DNA from: Erysipelotrichales bacterium
GTDB taxonomy: Bacteria; Bacillota_I; Bacilli_A; Erysipelotrichales; Erysipelotrichaceae
NCBI GenBank assembly: GCA_910575705.1
Contig: CAJTFG010000001.1
Span: 434,001 to 498,000, forward strand
Length of the DNA stretch: 64,000 nt
Reading direction: 5' to 3'
The position numbers and the translations under genes are program-made. The notes under the pieces are model-generated. The model was given only the letters and a program-made list of their open reading frames with translations, had not been told where the DNA came from and ran no database searches. Shown here piece by piece: positions 26,676 through 35,608 of this stretch. The stretch's first letter is position 1. Each line of letters starts with the position of its first letter.

Positions 26676-27362
26676 CTATCCCCTTACATATTTATGTAAA
26701 GTCTCCGTCACATGACTTCTTTTTCTTCTGCTTATCTCTAATCGGTTACCATCTGCCATATTTACATAAATATCTTCAATTTTCGTCAAATAATATAAAT
26801 TCACAATAACACTTCTATTAATCAATACAAAACCATCATCTAATTCGTCCATTAATGTTTTCAATGATTTACTCAATATTATTTGGCTTCCATCATTCAA
26901 ATATAGTAAAACATTATTTTTATATTTTTCTGCATACATGATAGAGCTGTATTCTATCTTTTTTAGTTTGCCCTCTTGTTTAACCAAAAAGAACTTTTTA
27001 TTTCTCTTTAAATCGTCCCGATACATTTGCATCGCTTTCGCAAAATCATTTTCAAAATCCGTTTTTCTTATAAAATAGAATGGCTGTGCCGCAAAGCTAT
27101 CAAATACATACTGTTCATGACTGGATATAAAGATGATCTTTTTATCAGCATCATTCTTTCGGATTCTCTTTGCAAATTCCATGCCGTTATCGTCTGGCAT
27201 CTCAATATCCAGAAAAATCAAACTTGCCTTGCTGATCAGCTCCGGCGAACAATTCTTTGTACTCGTAAAAGTAAAGATGCTTTTAATATGATGAGCTTCA
27301 AGAGCATGTTTCAGTTTTTCTGACATTTTCGGATCGTCATCAATTATAATCATCATAAACAT
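26676..27362 (-). CDS. agrA: AgrA-like LytTR response regulator
   Basis: 228 residues from the ATG at 27362 (AAGGA at 7 nt); the frame is open 42 codons further but that part has no ribosome site and is low-complexity. Receiver domain: MIIIDDDPKMSEKL (acid pocket), LIFLDIEMPDDNGMEFAKRI with the phospho-Asp, ISSHEQYVFDSF and the FYFIRK Lys. The C-terminal LytTR DNA-binding domain has FVLINRSVIVNLYYLTKIED and LEISRRKRSHV. Here agrA is first in the operon (A-C-B-D), the reverse of the usual B-D-C-A. Confidence 0.88.
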   Translation of the reverse strand: MFMMIIIDDDPKMSEKLKHALEAHHIKSIFTFTSTKNCSPELISKASLIFLDIEMPDDNGMEFAKRIRKNDADKKIIFISSHEQYVFDSFAAQPFYFIRKTDFENDFAKAMQMYRDDLKRNKKFFLVKQEGKLKKIEYSSIMYAEKYKNNVLLYLNDGSQIILSKSLKTLMDELDDGFVLINRSVIVNLYYLTKIEDIYVNMADGNRLEISRRKRSHVTETLHKYVRG

Positions 27363-27451
27363 CACATCTTCCTTCAGGAATATTTTACCATAATTTGTAA
27401 ATATAAAGAAATATAGAAATAAAAAATAGTAATTGATTCTGTTAAATCCGC

Positions 27452-27502
27452 AAAAAAAAGAAAAGCTCTGCCGTTTTTCACAAACCAACAGAGTCTCTTT
27501 TT
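27452..27502 (-). terminator. terminator after the 27.5-28.4 kb gene
   Basis: On the minus strand, AAAAG...CTCTG pairs with CAGAG-CTTTT (a 3-nt bulge) and a run of Ts follows. It isolates the upstream gene from agrA. Confidence 0.6.
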
Positions 27503-27518
27503 CGATATCATTGCTTCA

Positions 27519-28445
27519 TCAGATCACAACATAGACATATTCTACAGCAAAACGGCTTTGGATAACATACGTATACGTCTCTCCATTCGAAGCGTTTACC
27601 TTTATAGCCTCGCTGCTATTTTCCTCACTGTAAGGTACATAATCCGGTGTTACGACAGCTTCATCAACGGCAACGACGGAATGCTCTACCATCATATTAT
27701 AATTGAGATGGAAAGCCTGTTCACCGGCAAATAAAATCTTTTCTCCATTCTCATTTACTGCCGCAAAAGCGCCTTCCCCCGATTCAAACGGATCTACTAT
27801 ACACCTTAATAACTCTCTGGTCTCATAATCATAGATCGCATAATATGTCTGTTCATACGCTTTGATCCTTACCGCAATATAACTTCCCTTCACTTCTTTC
27901 ATAGGGTCTTGCAGATCATACAGGTTCAACGTATTTATATCCTGAAGATGCGAGTATACATAAGCGTTCTTTATATCATATCGTGAAGCATAAGAAATTT
28001 TCTTCTCGATACGTACACTTCCCGAACGCAAAGAGAGCCATTTGTTTTTTCCGGATTCATTTATTTGTAAATCAGCATTTCCACTATATAAATTACTCGG
28101 AATTTTCACAAAATGACTGCCGTTAAAACGAAAGACCTCGCCGGTATCGTTATAAACATAAAGGATCTCCTCCGGATTTTGTGATATATAAATATGTTCA
28201 TTATTTTCAAAAGGCAGCTCGCACGTTCCCTGCACCTCATCGCTTTGCGGCTGTAAAACCGCGATATACGTATCACTGCCTTCTGTATATGCCAATAAGA
28301 GCTGCTGAGAATCATCGATGTGGCATACGTGCTTCTGACCTTCTTCTAGATCGATAAAATTCCCGTTTCTTTGATTGCCTAGGAAATAGATTCCCAATAT
28401 GACGAGAACTGCACCAGCAGCAACATATACGGTTTTTCTGCTCAT
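27519..28445 (-). CDS. membrane-anchored hypothetical protein
   Basis: 308 residues, not recognised. Residues 5-23 (VYVAAGAVLVILGIYFLG) form one membrane anchor; the rest would be outside and is rich in short beta strands with repeated YIAVLQP, LYVYNDTGEVFRF, YYAIYDYETRELL-like blades, which suggests a beta-propeller or WD40-like fold. There are no catalytic motifs. It stands alone, with its own terminator, between agr and the MATE pump. Confidence 0.6.
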   Translation of the reverse strand: MSRKTVYVAAGAVLVILGIYFLGNQRNGNFIDLEEGQKHVCHIDDSQQLLLAYTEGSDTYIAVLQPQSDEVQGTCELPFENNEHIYISQNPEEILYVYNDTGEVFRFNGSHFVKIPSNLYSGNADLQINESGKNKWLSLRSGSVRIEKKISYASRYDIKNAYVYSHLQDINTLNLYDLQDPMKEVKGSYIAVRIKAYEQTYYAIYDYETRELLRCIVDPFESGEGAFAAVNENGEKILFAGEQAFHLNYNMMVEHSVVAVDEAVVTPDYVPYSEENSSEAIKVNASNGETYTYVIQSRFAVEYVYVVI

Positions 28446-28615
28446 ACGCCACCTCTTTCTATCTTTTTAAAGAAAGCATCTCCGCATGTACTATATCATG
28501 ATTTTAAAGGATTGCAAAATTATTTATCATTCCCCGAAAATACCGTTTTATACATATTCGGGCACATAATTTTAAAAAAATATAAAAAGCCTGCCTGCAC
28601 ATGTAAAAAGAAAGA

Positions 28616-28644
28616 TTGTAAGACAGTTCATTTCTCTTTATAAT
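28616..28644 (+). promoter_or_regulatory. promoter of the MATE pump gene
   Basis: TTGTAA (28616-28621), 17 bp, TATAAT (28639-28644), 30 nt before the start codon. Confidence 0.75.
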
Positions 28645-28673
28645 AGTATCCATGAAAGGAAGGGATCGGAACT

Positions 28674-30038
28674 ATGAAGGATCTTACCAAAGGAAATCCT
28701 CTGAAACTTATCTTTATGTTTGCTCTTCCTGTATTGCTGGGCAATGTTTTTCAACAATTTTATAATCTTGCCGATACGATGATGGTAGGAAAGATGCTGG
28801 GGATCGATGCACTAGCGGCGATGGGGGCGACCGGTTCCTTTTACGGTCTGATCGTCGGCTTGGCTATGGGCATCACCGTAGGATTTTCTATATTGATCTC
28901 CCGATATTACGGTGCCAAGGATATCGCGAACATGAAAAAAGCCGTTGCCGGAACGTTGTTTTTAAGTATCGCCTGCGGTATTATCATCACTTTGGCAGCA
29001 CTGCTTTTGAACCGCCCGATCTTGGAACTGCTGGGAACACCGGACGATATCATCGAGATGTCTTATGAATATCTCGTCATCATTTTCAGCGGTATTCTCA
29101 TCAGCATCCTTTACAATACCGGAGCCAGCGTATTAAGAGCATTGGGAGACAGTCGCACGCCTCTATATTTTCTCATTTTCGGAACCGTATTAAATATCGC
29201 TTTGGACTATGCATTCATCGCTTTGCTGCACATGAATGTCGCCGGTGCCGCATACGCCACGATCATCGCTCAGGCATGTTCGGTTCTTTTATGCATATAT
29301 TATATCAAAGTAAAATATCCAATCTTATATTTAAAGAAAGAGGACTTTTCTTTTCCGAAAGGAATGCTGATGAGTCAGTTTTCCATGGGTATTTCCATGG
29401 GATTGATGAACTCCATCGTTTCCATCGGTTCCGTTATCCTGCAAAGCGCTGTCAACAGTATGGGATCGATCATCATTGCCGGACATACAGCGGCTCGTAA
29501 ACTGAGTGAAATGTTCATGCAGCCGATGGTCAGTATCGGTATTGCCGCAACAACCTTCGCATCACAAAACCTAGGTGCCGGTCATATCGATCGTATAAAA
29601 GAGGGCATACGAAAATGTATTTTGTTATGTTTCTTATGGGCATCTTTTACCGTCCTTCTCTCATTTACCGGCATGCGCTTTCTGATCATGATCATGGTAG
29701 AGGCAGAGGAAACAGAGGCGATCGCTACAGCAGAATACTATATGAAGATCAATTCCGTATTTTATTATGCTTTAGGCGCTTTATTCATTTACCGCAACAT
29801 ATTGCAAGGGATCGGAAGAAAAATGATCCCCATCGTTTCCAGCATTATCGAAATGTTCGTAAAGATCGGTGCTACCTTTTTGCTTGTCCCTTCCTTCGGC
29901 TATTTGGGGATCGCTGTATGTGAACCGATCGCCTGGCTGATCATGACCGCTTTCCTGATGTTTTTCTTTTATCATGACGAACGCTTCAAGCGAAATACTA
30001 TTCTTGAAATACAAACGGAAAAGGCGGATCCCAACTGA
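28674..30038 (+). CDS. MATE family efflux transporter
   Basis: 454 residues with twelve predicted membrane helices. Seen: KGNPLKLIFMFALPVLLGN at the start, QQFYNLADTMMVGKMLG (family signature in helix 1-2), SRYYGAKD, GASVLRALGDSRTPL and GIAATTFASQNLGAGH in the second half. Exports cationic drugs or metabolites with Na+ or H+; the substrate is unknown. The divergent PadR-like gene just beyond its terminator may regulate it, although the two genes are convergent rather than divergent. Confidence 0.93.
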   Translation: MKDLTKGNPLKLIFMFALPVLLGNVFQQFYNLADTMMVGKMLGIDALAAMGATGSFYGLIVGLAMGITVGFSILISRYYGAKDIANMKKAVAGTLFLSIACGIIITLAALLLNRPILELLGTPDDIIEMSYEYLVIIFSGILISILYNTGASVLRALGDSRTPLYFLIFGTVLNIALDYAFIALLHMNVAGAAYATIIAQACSVLLCIYYIKVKYPILYLKKEDFSFPKGMLMSQFSMGISMGLMNSIVSIGSVILQSAVNSMGSIIIAGHTAARKLSEMFMQPMVSIGIAATTFASQNLGAGHIDRIKEGIRKCILLCFLWASFTVLLSFTGMRFLIMIMVEAEETEAIATAEYYMKINSVFYYALGALFIYRNILQGIGRKMIPIVSSIIEMFVKIGATFLLVPSFGYLGIAVCEPIAWLIMTAFLMFFFYHDERFKRNTILEIQTEKADPN

Positions 30039-30055
30039 CAGGATCCGCCTTTTTT
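30019..30055. terminator. bidirectional terminator between MATE and padR genes
   Basis: AAAAGGCGGATCC pairs with GGATCCGCCTTTT (loop CAACTGACA), with Ts on both outer sides. Confidence 0.85.
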
Positions 30056-30058
30056 ATA

Positions 30059-30610
30059 TTATATTTTCTCTTTTAATTTATCGATACACCACTTTGCCCA
30101 TTTGATCTCATTTTGGTAATACATAAATCCGTATGTCATCGTCATACCCCAATAAAAGGATTCGTTTTCCTGATGAATCGCTTCTTCATATGCGGGGATC
30201 TGCGGAAGTTCCTCATTCATGTTCATGATCACCGTTTCGCATTCTTTTATGTACTGTGTTAATAGACGCATGATCTCATCCAATTCGATATTGCTGGAAA
30301 AGAAGATCTTGATAAGCAACGGATTCTTATATTTCATAAGCTCTTCCATATTTGTATCACCAAGCCAGCGCTTTAATTCATAGCGGCCTTCTTCCGTGAT
30401 AGAAAACAATTTTTTATTCGGTTTATCTGTCTGCACGACAGTTTCACTGACAACCCAATTATGTTTCGTCAATGCATTAAGCTCCTTATATACCTGACTT
30501 GTCTGGGCGTGCCAAAAGAAAGCGATCGGCGAATTTAATGTACGGTCAATATCATACCCTGTCATTTCCTTATAGTTTAACAGCCCCAGAATTGCATGTT
30601 TTAACGGCAT
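30059..30610 (-). CDS. PadR family transcriptional regulator
   Basis: 183 residues. N-terminal winged helix (LKHAILGLLNYKEMTGYDI, SQVYKELNALTKHNWV, KKLFSITEEGRYELKRWL) and a C-terminal helical dimerisation domain (about 95-180) as in group 1 (PadR/AphA-like) members. Known members repress phenolic acid decarboxylase or multidrug pumps; the neighbouring MATE gene makes the latter a reasonable guess. Confidence 0.9.
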   Translation of the reverse strand: MPLKHAILGLLNYKEMTGYDIDRTLNSPIAFFWHAQTSQVYKELNALTKHNWVVSETVVQTDKPNKKLFSITEEGRYELKRWLGDTNMEELMKYKNPLLIKIFFSSNIELDEIMRLLTQYIKECETVIMNMNEELPQIPAYEEAIHQENESFYWGMTMTYGFMYYQNEIKWAKWCIDKLKEKI

Positions 30611-30761
30611 ACAGCTCCTCCTTTTTCAACTAGTAGTATTCTATGAGTAGAATACAACATATTTCTAAAATTTGCAACTCCTTCTCGCTCAACTATTATT
30701 TTATATTCACAAATAAATAATGATCTAACACATAATACATGATAGGATTCGATTGAGCCTA

Positions 30762-30789
30762 TTGTAAAAACGAATAACTCAGATATAAT
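30762..30789 (+). promoter_or_regulatory. promoter of antitoxin-like RNA 2
   Basis: TTGTAA (30762-30767), 16 bp, TATAAT (30784-30789), the same spacing as at 8197. Confidence 0.7.
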
Positions 30790-30795
30790 ATAAGT

Positions 30796-30853
30796 ATCTG
30801 AGTGAACAGGTGGAAACATCTGAAAAGGAACCAGCCACAACTGGTTCCTTTTA
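30796..30853 (+). ncRNA. antitoxin-like small RNA 2 with terminator
   Basis: A ~58-nt predicted RNA whose GTGAACAGG and CTGAAAAGG parts match the RNA at 8231. It ends in a hairpin AAAAGGAACCAG (30823-30834) / CTGGTTCCTTTT (30841-30852). TCTGAGTGAA occurs at 30797-30806 in the RNA and at 30865-30874 on the toxin side, giving the direct repeats through which the two convergent RNAs could pair. The repeat differs from that of locus 1, as expected if each antitoxin is specific to its own toxin mRNA. Confidence 0.68.
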
Positions 30854-30919
30854 ATTTGGGAGGCTCTGAGTGAAAGGCACAAAAGAGTATAACGATTGGA
30901 CTCTCTTAAATCCGTTGCA

Positions 30920-30985
30920 TCACCCCTTTTTTAATAAGAGAGCAGTGATCACTAGGATGATATAGAGCATAATTAAATACTCCAT
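30920..30985 (-). CDS. 21-aa hydrophobic peptide, type I toxin-like
   Basis: Starts MEYLIMLYIILVITALLL and ends in KKG: one membrane helix with a basic end, clearly paralogous to the peptide at 8368 (both MEY...L...IL...LLK). AAGGAAGG-type ribosome site before the ATG. Its start overlaps the leader ORF at 30973-31020. Convergent to the small RNA at 30796. Confidence 0.68.
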   Translation of the reverse strand: MEYLIMLYIILVITALLLKKG

Positions 30986-31020
30986 GATGCCTTCCTTTCT
31001 GAGCGCCTTTCAGGTCTCAT
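30973..31020 (-). CDS. leader ORF overlapping toxin-like peptide 2
   Basis: MRPERRSERKASWSI, with GAGGAGG 7 nt upstream of its ATG; the toxin ATG sits within its TCA TGG codons, exactly as at locus 1. The AGGA block 46 nt before its ATG is shared by all three loci. Confidence 0.53.
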   Translation of the reverse strand: MRPERRSERKASWSI

Positions 31021-31188
31021 AAAAGTTACCTCCTCAATACTCTCTTACACATAAAATCATGGAATTCCTAAAAATTTTTTGTTTCGCCGCAACGCATTAA
31101 TGACAGTTTCGCATAGCCCTCATATTTTTCTATATCTTTCCTTTTCCATTTCATGTAAAATATAAATAAACGGAAAGGGTATGGTTAC

Positions 31189-32784
31189 ATGGCAAAGAAA
31201 AAAGGCAAATATAAAAACATGAAAAAGCGACAGATGGCCGGTATTATTGCAGTTGCAGCTGCTATCGTTGCAGTCATCGCAGCTGCCGCCATATACTTTT
31301 CCATGCCGATCGCCTATCATACCGTCGTATTTGATCAGGATAATAATATGACTGTTACCGGTCATTACCGTACCTTTCCATATGCAAAAAAAGAAATGTA
31401 CAGACTGATAGAAGAAGGGGCTTTCAACCCTGCCGTTCTTAACGATCAAAAAGAGATCGTTGCCATACGCTATGGCATTGTGGACTTTAAAACCAAAACG
31501 CCTTCTGAAAACACCTATTTTTCTTATGATAAAACAGGAAAGCGAGGATATATTAACGGCAGCTACGGTGCAGATGGCATTTATATCGATACGAGTGATG
31601 ATGCGGCTACATATAAATTTAAGCTGAGCGGCGCGATCGGCTGGGTATCTCGGGACGATGTCCGCCTGCTGAATTATTTCGATCCTTGCATACAGTCCGT
31701 GAATCATTATCAAATTACGGAAGAGGATGAACTGCGTCATTATGCAACCTATCAAGTAGAAGATGAAAATCACGCACTGGCTATCAACATCGGTTCCAAG
31801 CTGCCGGAAATGGGCAGCGATATATATTACAGCTATGACGGGCACTATTTTTATACCAGCTTTGAAACAATGGCTGATGATTACCGAAACGATACGTATG
31901 AGAACAGCATAAATCCCAAAGAGCCGTTTTATAATTACTACCAGTTTCTTTCTGCACGTGCGGTATCCGGCTACACAGCTGAAAACATTGACAGCTTTAT
32001 CGAAAAAGAACTCGGATACATAAAAAAACCGGATTCTTTCCCGATGGAAAGTAATGCCTCTCAGTTATATGGAGAAGGAAACAATTTCATCAACTATCAA
32101 AATGCATACGGCAGCAACGCTATCATGATGCTGTCTTTAGCAATAAACGAAAGCGGATATGGACAAAGCGAAATCGCATATACAAAAAATAACCTGTTCG
32201 GTCATGCCGCTTACGACAATGCTCCGATGGAAAATGCCAATGGTTACAAAACCGTAGGCGACAGCATTATGACGCATGCACAGATCTTTGTCAGCAAAGC
32301 CTATCTCAATCCATGCGACGGTTCTGATAGCGATAATATCAAGGTGTGCGCCGACAATTTATCCAGCCGTTACAACGGTTCGTTCTTCGGTGATAAAGGA
32401 AGCGGCATGGGGGTCAGCTATGCCAGCGATCCATACTGGGGAGAAAAAGCCGCGTCCTTTTATCGACGGTTTGATCGCATTAATGGTTATCATGATAGCA
32501 ATCGCTGCCGGATCGGCATTTTACAAGATCAACGGCATGTGAACATATATGCACAACCGGATACATCTTCCAAAATTCTCTATAAAACGCCGGATGTTTC
32601 CTTTTATACTGCTGTTATATTAGAAGAGACGACGGGGGAAAGCATCAATGAAAACAATGTATGGTATAAGGTACAAAGCGATGTCCATCTCAACAGCGAG
32701 CGCACAAGCATGAACATCGCCGACGGTTCCTATGACTTTGCCGCAGATTATGCTTATATCCATTCCTCTTATTTCCTTCCATAA
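31189..32784 (+). CDS. membrane-anchored glucosaminidase-family peptidoglycan hydrolase
   Basis: 531 residues. A short basic tail and a membrane anchor (about 17-40, MAGIIAVAAAIVAVIAAAAI), a ~270-residue external part of unknown fold, then a glucosaminidase (GH73-like) domain about 285-425: AIMMLSLAINESGYGQSEIA with the catalytic Glu, YTKNNLFGHAAYD, and SIMTHAQIFVSKAYL. The last ~90 residues (RHVNIYAQPDTSSKILYKT) look like an SH3-type wall-binding domain. Probably cleaves GlcNAc-MurNAc bonds in cell-wall turnover or division. GAAAGGG precedes the start. Confidence 0.85.
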   Translation: MAKKKGKYKNMKKRQMAGIIAVAAAIVAVIAAAAIYFSMPIAYHTVVFDQDNNMTVTGHYRTFPYAKKEMYRLIEEGAFNPAVLNDQKEIVAIRYGIVDFKTKTPSENTYFSYDKTGKRGYINGSYGADGIYIDTSDDAATYKFKLSGAIGWVSRDDVRLLNYFDPCIQSVNHYQITEEDELRHYATYQVEDENHALAINIGSKLPEMGSDIYYSYDGHYFYTSFETMADDYRNDTYENSINPKEPFYNYYQFLSARAVSGYTAENIDSFIEKELGYIKKPDSFPMESNASQLYGEGNNFINYQNAYGSNAIMMLSLAINESGYGQSEIAYTKNNLFGHAAYDNAPMENANGYKTVGDSIMTHAQIFVSKAYLNPCDGSDSDNIKVCADNLSSRYNGSFFGDKGSGMGVSYASDPYWGEKAASFYRRFDRINGYHDSNRCRIGILQDQRHVNIYAQPDTSSKILYKTPDVSFYTAVILEETTGESINENNVWYKVQSDVHLNSERTSMNIADGSYDFAADYAYIHSSYFLP

Positions 32785-32814
32785 ATTCTATAATAAAAGA
32801 AATGAGGTCATCTT

Positions 32815-33621
32815 ATGAAAGTACTGTTATGTGATTTAGATAAAACACTCCTTCCATATGGAGGAATTATGCTTGATGAAGAGCTTCGAGGGCATATGCT
32901 TCGTCTTCAGCAAAACGGCATGCGGATCGTATTAGCTTCTGCCCGTCTGAGCGGAGGTATTTTCCCTGTTGCGCAGCAATTGCAAATGGATACTTATGGC
33001 GGGTTCATCATCGCGGATAACGGCAGCTGCATTTTCGACATGCAGAAACATGAGTTGTGGAAAGGCTACGAAATACCGCTGCATGTATGCAATACCATCC
33101 TCGAATATGCAAAGATGCATGATCTTCATGTGTCTTTAGAACAGGGTACTTATGCAGTAGCTACCGGTTACGATGAAGGCATTGCTCAAGATCGTGAAAA
33201 CTGCTGTATTGATGTAATTCTTGCGCAGAATGTGAGTGACTATATCCGTCATCCTATCTATAAATGCAGTGTTGCGCAAAACAAAGATATCCTTGATTTG
33301 CATTTACCGGTGTTAAAGGATATGCTATATAAAGATTTTGATATCTACCGCAGTACTGATACCTTTATCGATATACTGCAAAAAGGACGTTCCAAGGAAC
33401 AAGCGGCAAAAGAACTATTGGCACAATTGAAGATCCCCATGGAATGCGCTGTTGCAATCGGTGACGGCGACAGTGATGCATATATGATCAAAGAAGCGGG
33501 ATTAGGCGTGACCTTGGAAAACGGTACCGCTTTATGCAAACAATATGCCGATATGATCGTTCCTTCCTGTTATGAGCATGGCGCCAGCGTCCTGATGAAG
33601 CATCTTTTGCAAAAAAGTTAA
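32815..33621 (+). CDS. HAD-superfamily phosphatase, Cof type
   Basis: 268 residues. Motif I LLCDLDKTLLPYGG (nucleophile and acid Asp), motif II VLASARLSGG (Ser/Thr position taken by Ala-Ser), a C2 cap in the middle, the Lys in LQKGRSKEQAAKEL, and motif IV IGDGDSDAYMIKEAGLG. Cof-type enzymes dephosphorylate sugar phosphates or cofactors such as FMN or PLP; the actual substrate is unknown. It follows the glucosaminidase by 30 nt. Confidence 0.92.
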   Translation: MKVLLCDLDKTLLPYGGIMLDEELRGHMLRLQQNGMRIVLASARLSGGIFPVAQQLQMDTYGGFIIADNGSCIFDMQKHELWKGYEIPLHVCNTILEYAKMHDLHVSLEQGTYAVATGYDEGIAQDRENCCIDVILAQNVSDYIRHPIYKCSVAQNKDILDLHLPVLKDMLYKDFDIYRSTDTFIDILQKGRSKEQAAKELLAQLKIPMECAVAIGDGDSDAYMIKEAGLGVTLENGTALCKQYADMIVPSCYEHGASVLMKHLLQKS

Positions 33622-33646
33622 AGGAAGCGATTTAAGCTTCCTTTTT
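33620..33646 (+). terminator. terminator after the HAD phosphatase gene
   Basis: AAAGGAAGC, loop GATTTAA, GCTTCCTTTTT directly at the stop codon. Confidence 0.8.
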
Positions 33647-33695
33647 AACTGTTTTTTCATATTCTGTACATTTATCTTCCAATCGTTTAAAATCA

Positions 33696-33763
33696 CAGCA
33701 TCGCTCTTGTATGCAAAATGGTATCGCTATATACAAAAATCGAAATGTAAAGTACACAGAGGA
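33696..33763 (+). repeat. decayed 3' end of a cassette (possible eighth copy)
   Basis: CAGCATCGCTCTTGTAT (33696-33712) resembles the cassette block CAGCGTCCGGCTCTGTAT, and CAGAGGA stands at 33757-33763, exactly 61 nt further on. That is the same distance as in cassettes 2 and 4. ATGTAAAGTACA before CAGAGGA resembles cassette 4. The hairpin at the expected place (33723-33744) does not pair. No upstream cassette part is left, because the HAD gene ends at 33621. Confidence 0.4.
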
Positions 33764-33854
33764 TACTTCTCTAAAAAAGTTAAAATTAATAGAAAATTAT
33801 GCGAATAAATAAAGATTATGCTATACTATATTCATATAGGATGTGAAAAAAATT

Positions 33855-34298
33855 ATGAAAAAATTATTTGCAGGATGCGCAGCTTTATTATTGATGGCAG
33901 GATGTTCTACACCGGAAAAAACAGAAAGTCTTACGTGCCATACGTCCGGTGAAAACGGCAATCCTTCTATTTCAGCTACTTATCGTTATTCCATAGAAGA
34001 ACCGAGATTGGTATCTATGGAATCGGAAACGACCGTTGTCTTTGACGGAAACGACTTTACAAAAGAATCTCAGGAAGAGCTGATCAAATCATACGACGAG
34101 GCATATGGCGATATCGAAGGATTTGAACATTCTTACACCGTTGACGATGAAAAGCTGGTGGAAAAGTTAGCTATTGATTTCGATACGATCTCTGAATCCG
34201 CTTTAAAAAATCTGGACTGGCCGTATGAAGCAGGCGCCGCTTTTGATTTAGAGACCTTTAAAGGCAACATGACAGAGATAGGCTGGACATGTGAATAA
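33855..34298 (+). CDS. small lipoprotein, YehR/DUF1307-like
   Basis: 147 residues: signal peptide MKKLFAGCAALLLMAGC with the lipobox LMAGC (lipid-modified Cys at residue 17). The mature part has alternating strands and helices, with SYDEAYGDIEGFEHSY and VEKLAIDFDTISESALKNL, in the pattern of DUF1307 (YehR) lipoproteins of unknown role. The ATG at 33855 was chosen over a GTG at 33843, which is too close to AGGA. Family assignment is tentative; the lipoprotein nature is firm. Confidence 0.72.
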   Translation: MKKLFAGCAALLLMAGCSTPEKTESLTCHTSGENGNPSISATYRYSIEEPRLVSMESETTVVFDGNDFTKESQEELIKSYDEAYGDIEGFEHSYTVDDEKLVEKLAIDFDTISESALKNLDWPYEAGAAFDLETFKGNMTEIGWTCE

Positions 34299-34305
34299 AG
34301 AAAAG

Positions 34306-34341
34306 AAGCCGTTTTAAGCAATTGCTTAAGCGGCTTTTTTA
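34306..34341. terminator. bidirectional terminator
   Basis: AAGCCG and CGGCTT flank TTTTAAGC-AATT-GCTTAA; Ts follow on the plus strand. Shared by the lipoprotein gene and the convergent gene that ends at 34339. Confidence 0.78.
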
Positions 34342-34863
34342 ACGGTATTTCAATAATTTCTGTATTTCTTTGCGTCTCATAAGACGATTTCTTAACTGCT
34401 TCTGATCCGGTTTCAAACGAATAACCAGGGACCATAAACGCTGTATGCTCATATCGCATATCATCTGATTTTCCCGTTCGTCTTTTAAAAAAACAGGATA
34501 TAGCTGTGTACTGAACACCGTTTCATGTTCCTCATTCTCAAATATGACGAGATTTTTATCCGGATCCTGATTATAATCTTCTTTATGAATATCCATAAAC
34601 ATAACCATATCGCTGTGATAGATATGCTCCGTACCGGGAATATCCTCTTCATCAAGATTCATCGTCAACGCCACAAACCCTCCTTTAAAGGAACCGACAT
34701 CCATAAGTACATGTTCTATCGCATGAAAGGTAACACCGCATATTTCAAAAAACAGAGGATAGACGATACCTGTCAATTCATCCACGGGACAGCTTTCCAG
34801 CCGTTTAAAAAACTGAAGATTCACATCATTATATTCACATGTTAAAATGATATCTCTTTTCAT
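34339..34863 (-). CDS. hypothetical protein, ~174 aa
   Basis: Not recognised. Starts MKRDIILTCEYNDVNLQFF; start at 34863 chosen because AGGAAAGGA lies just upstream (the frame is open 6 codons further). Soluble, acidic, no signal peptide or membrane helix. The middle (HVLMDVGSFKGGFVALTMN, HSDMVMFMDIHKED) and the basic C-terminus (RNRLMRRKEIQKLLKYR) show no motif I know. Confidence 0.6.
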   Translation of the reverse strand: MKRDIILTCEYNDVNLQFFKRLESCPVDELTGIVYPLFFEICGVTFHAIEHVLMDVGSFKGGFVALTMNLDEEDIPGTEHIYHSDMVMFMDIHKEDYNQDPDKNLVIFENEEHETVFSTQLYPVFLKDERENQMICDMSIQRLWSLVIRLKPDQKQLRNRLMRRKEIQKLLKYR

Positions 34864-35015
34864 TATGCATCCTTTCCTCACACTCTCTCAATATATATGT
34901 ACACGAAAAAGAGCAGAAGACCTAATTCCTATAGGATTAATTATATTTTAATACAAAATAATGCATAATAAAAGGAAAGAGAATAATTTTCTTTCCTTTA
35001 GAAACATTTTTACAA

Positions 35016-35555
35016 TTAATAATTTTTAGCTTCTTCCGCAAAATGTGCTTTTGAATAACCGCATACCGGACATGCACCTGGTGCTGCCGGTCCTTCGTGG
35101 CGATATCCGCAAATATCGCATACCCAAACAGTTGCTTCTTCCTTTTGGAAAACATTTCCGTTCTTTACATTTTCCAACAGTTTCAAATAGCGTTCTTCAT
35201 GATGCTTCTCGATTTTAGCAACCTGTTCCATCTGGAAAGCGATCTTCTGGAATCCTTCTTCTTTTGCAGTTTCCGCAAAACCTTTATACATATCGGTCCA
35301 TTCATAGTTTTCACCGGCTGCGGCATCTTCCAAATTCACCGCAGTGTCCGCAATCTTGCCGTCATGCAACGCTTTATACCACAGTTTCGCATGCTCCTGC
35401 TCATTGCGTGCCGTTTCTTCAAAGATATCTGCAATCTGCTCCATACCTTCTTCACGCGCTTTCTGCGCATAATATGTATATTTATTACGCGCCTGTGATT
35501 CACCGGCAAATGCTGCCATCAAATTCTGTTCTGTTTTTGAACCTTTCAATTCCAT
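35016..35555 (-). CDS. rbr: rubrerythrin
   Basis: 179 residues from the ATG at 35555 (AAAAGGAGG upstream; the frame is open further but overlaps perR). A non-haem di-iron peroxidase. N-terminal four-helix domain ([33 protein letters not shown], with the E-x-x-H ligands, and [16 protein letters not shown]) and a C-terminal rubredoxin-like domain with CDICGYRH and CPVCGYS. It reduces H2O2 in anaerobes. It sits directly after perR, the peroxide regulator, so it is a likely PerR target. Confidence 0.95.
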   Translation of the reverse strand: MELKGSKTEQNLMAAFAGESQARNKYTYYAQKAREEGMEQIADIFEETARNEQEHAKLWYKALHDGKIADTAVNLEDAAAGENYEWTDMYKGFAETAKEEGFQKIAFQMEQVAKIEKHHEERYLKLLENVKNGNVFQKEEATVWVCDICGYRHEGPAAPGACPVCGYSKAHFAEEAKNY

Positions 35556-35608
35556 TTCGTATTTCCTCCTTTTTATATCCCGCCGAACAATAGATCGGTA
35601 ACGGTCAT

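Noticed and set aside
30601-30882. Minus-strand ORF of 93 aa upstream of padR
   Set aside because: Runs through the promoter and terminator of the small RNA at 30796 and has no ribosome site.
31120-31845. Long minus-strand ORF (241 aa)
   Set aside because: Antisense of the glucosaminidase gene, whose domains and start are convincing; the shadow protein has no ribosome site or known pattern.
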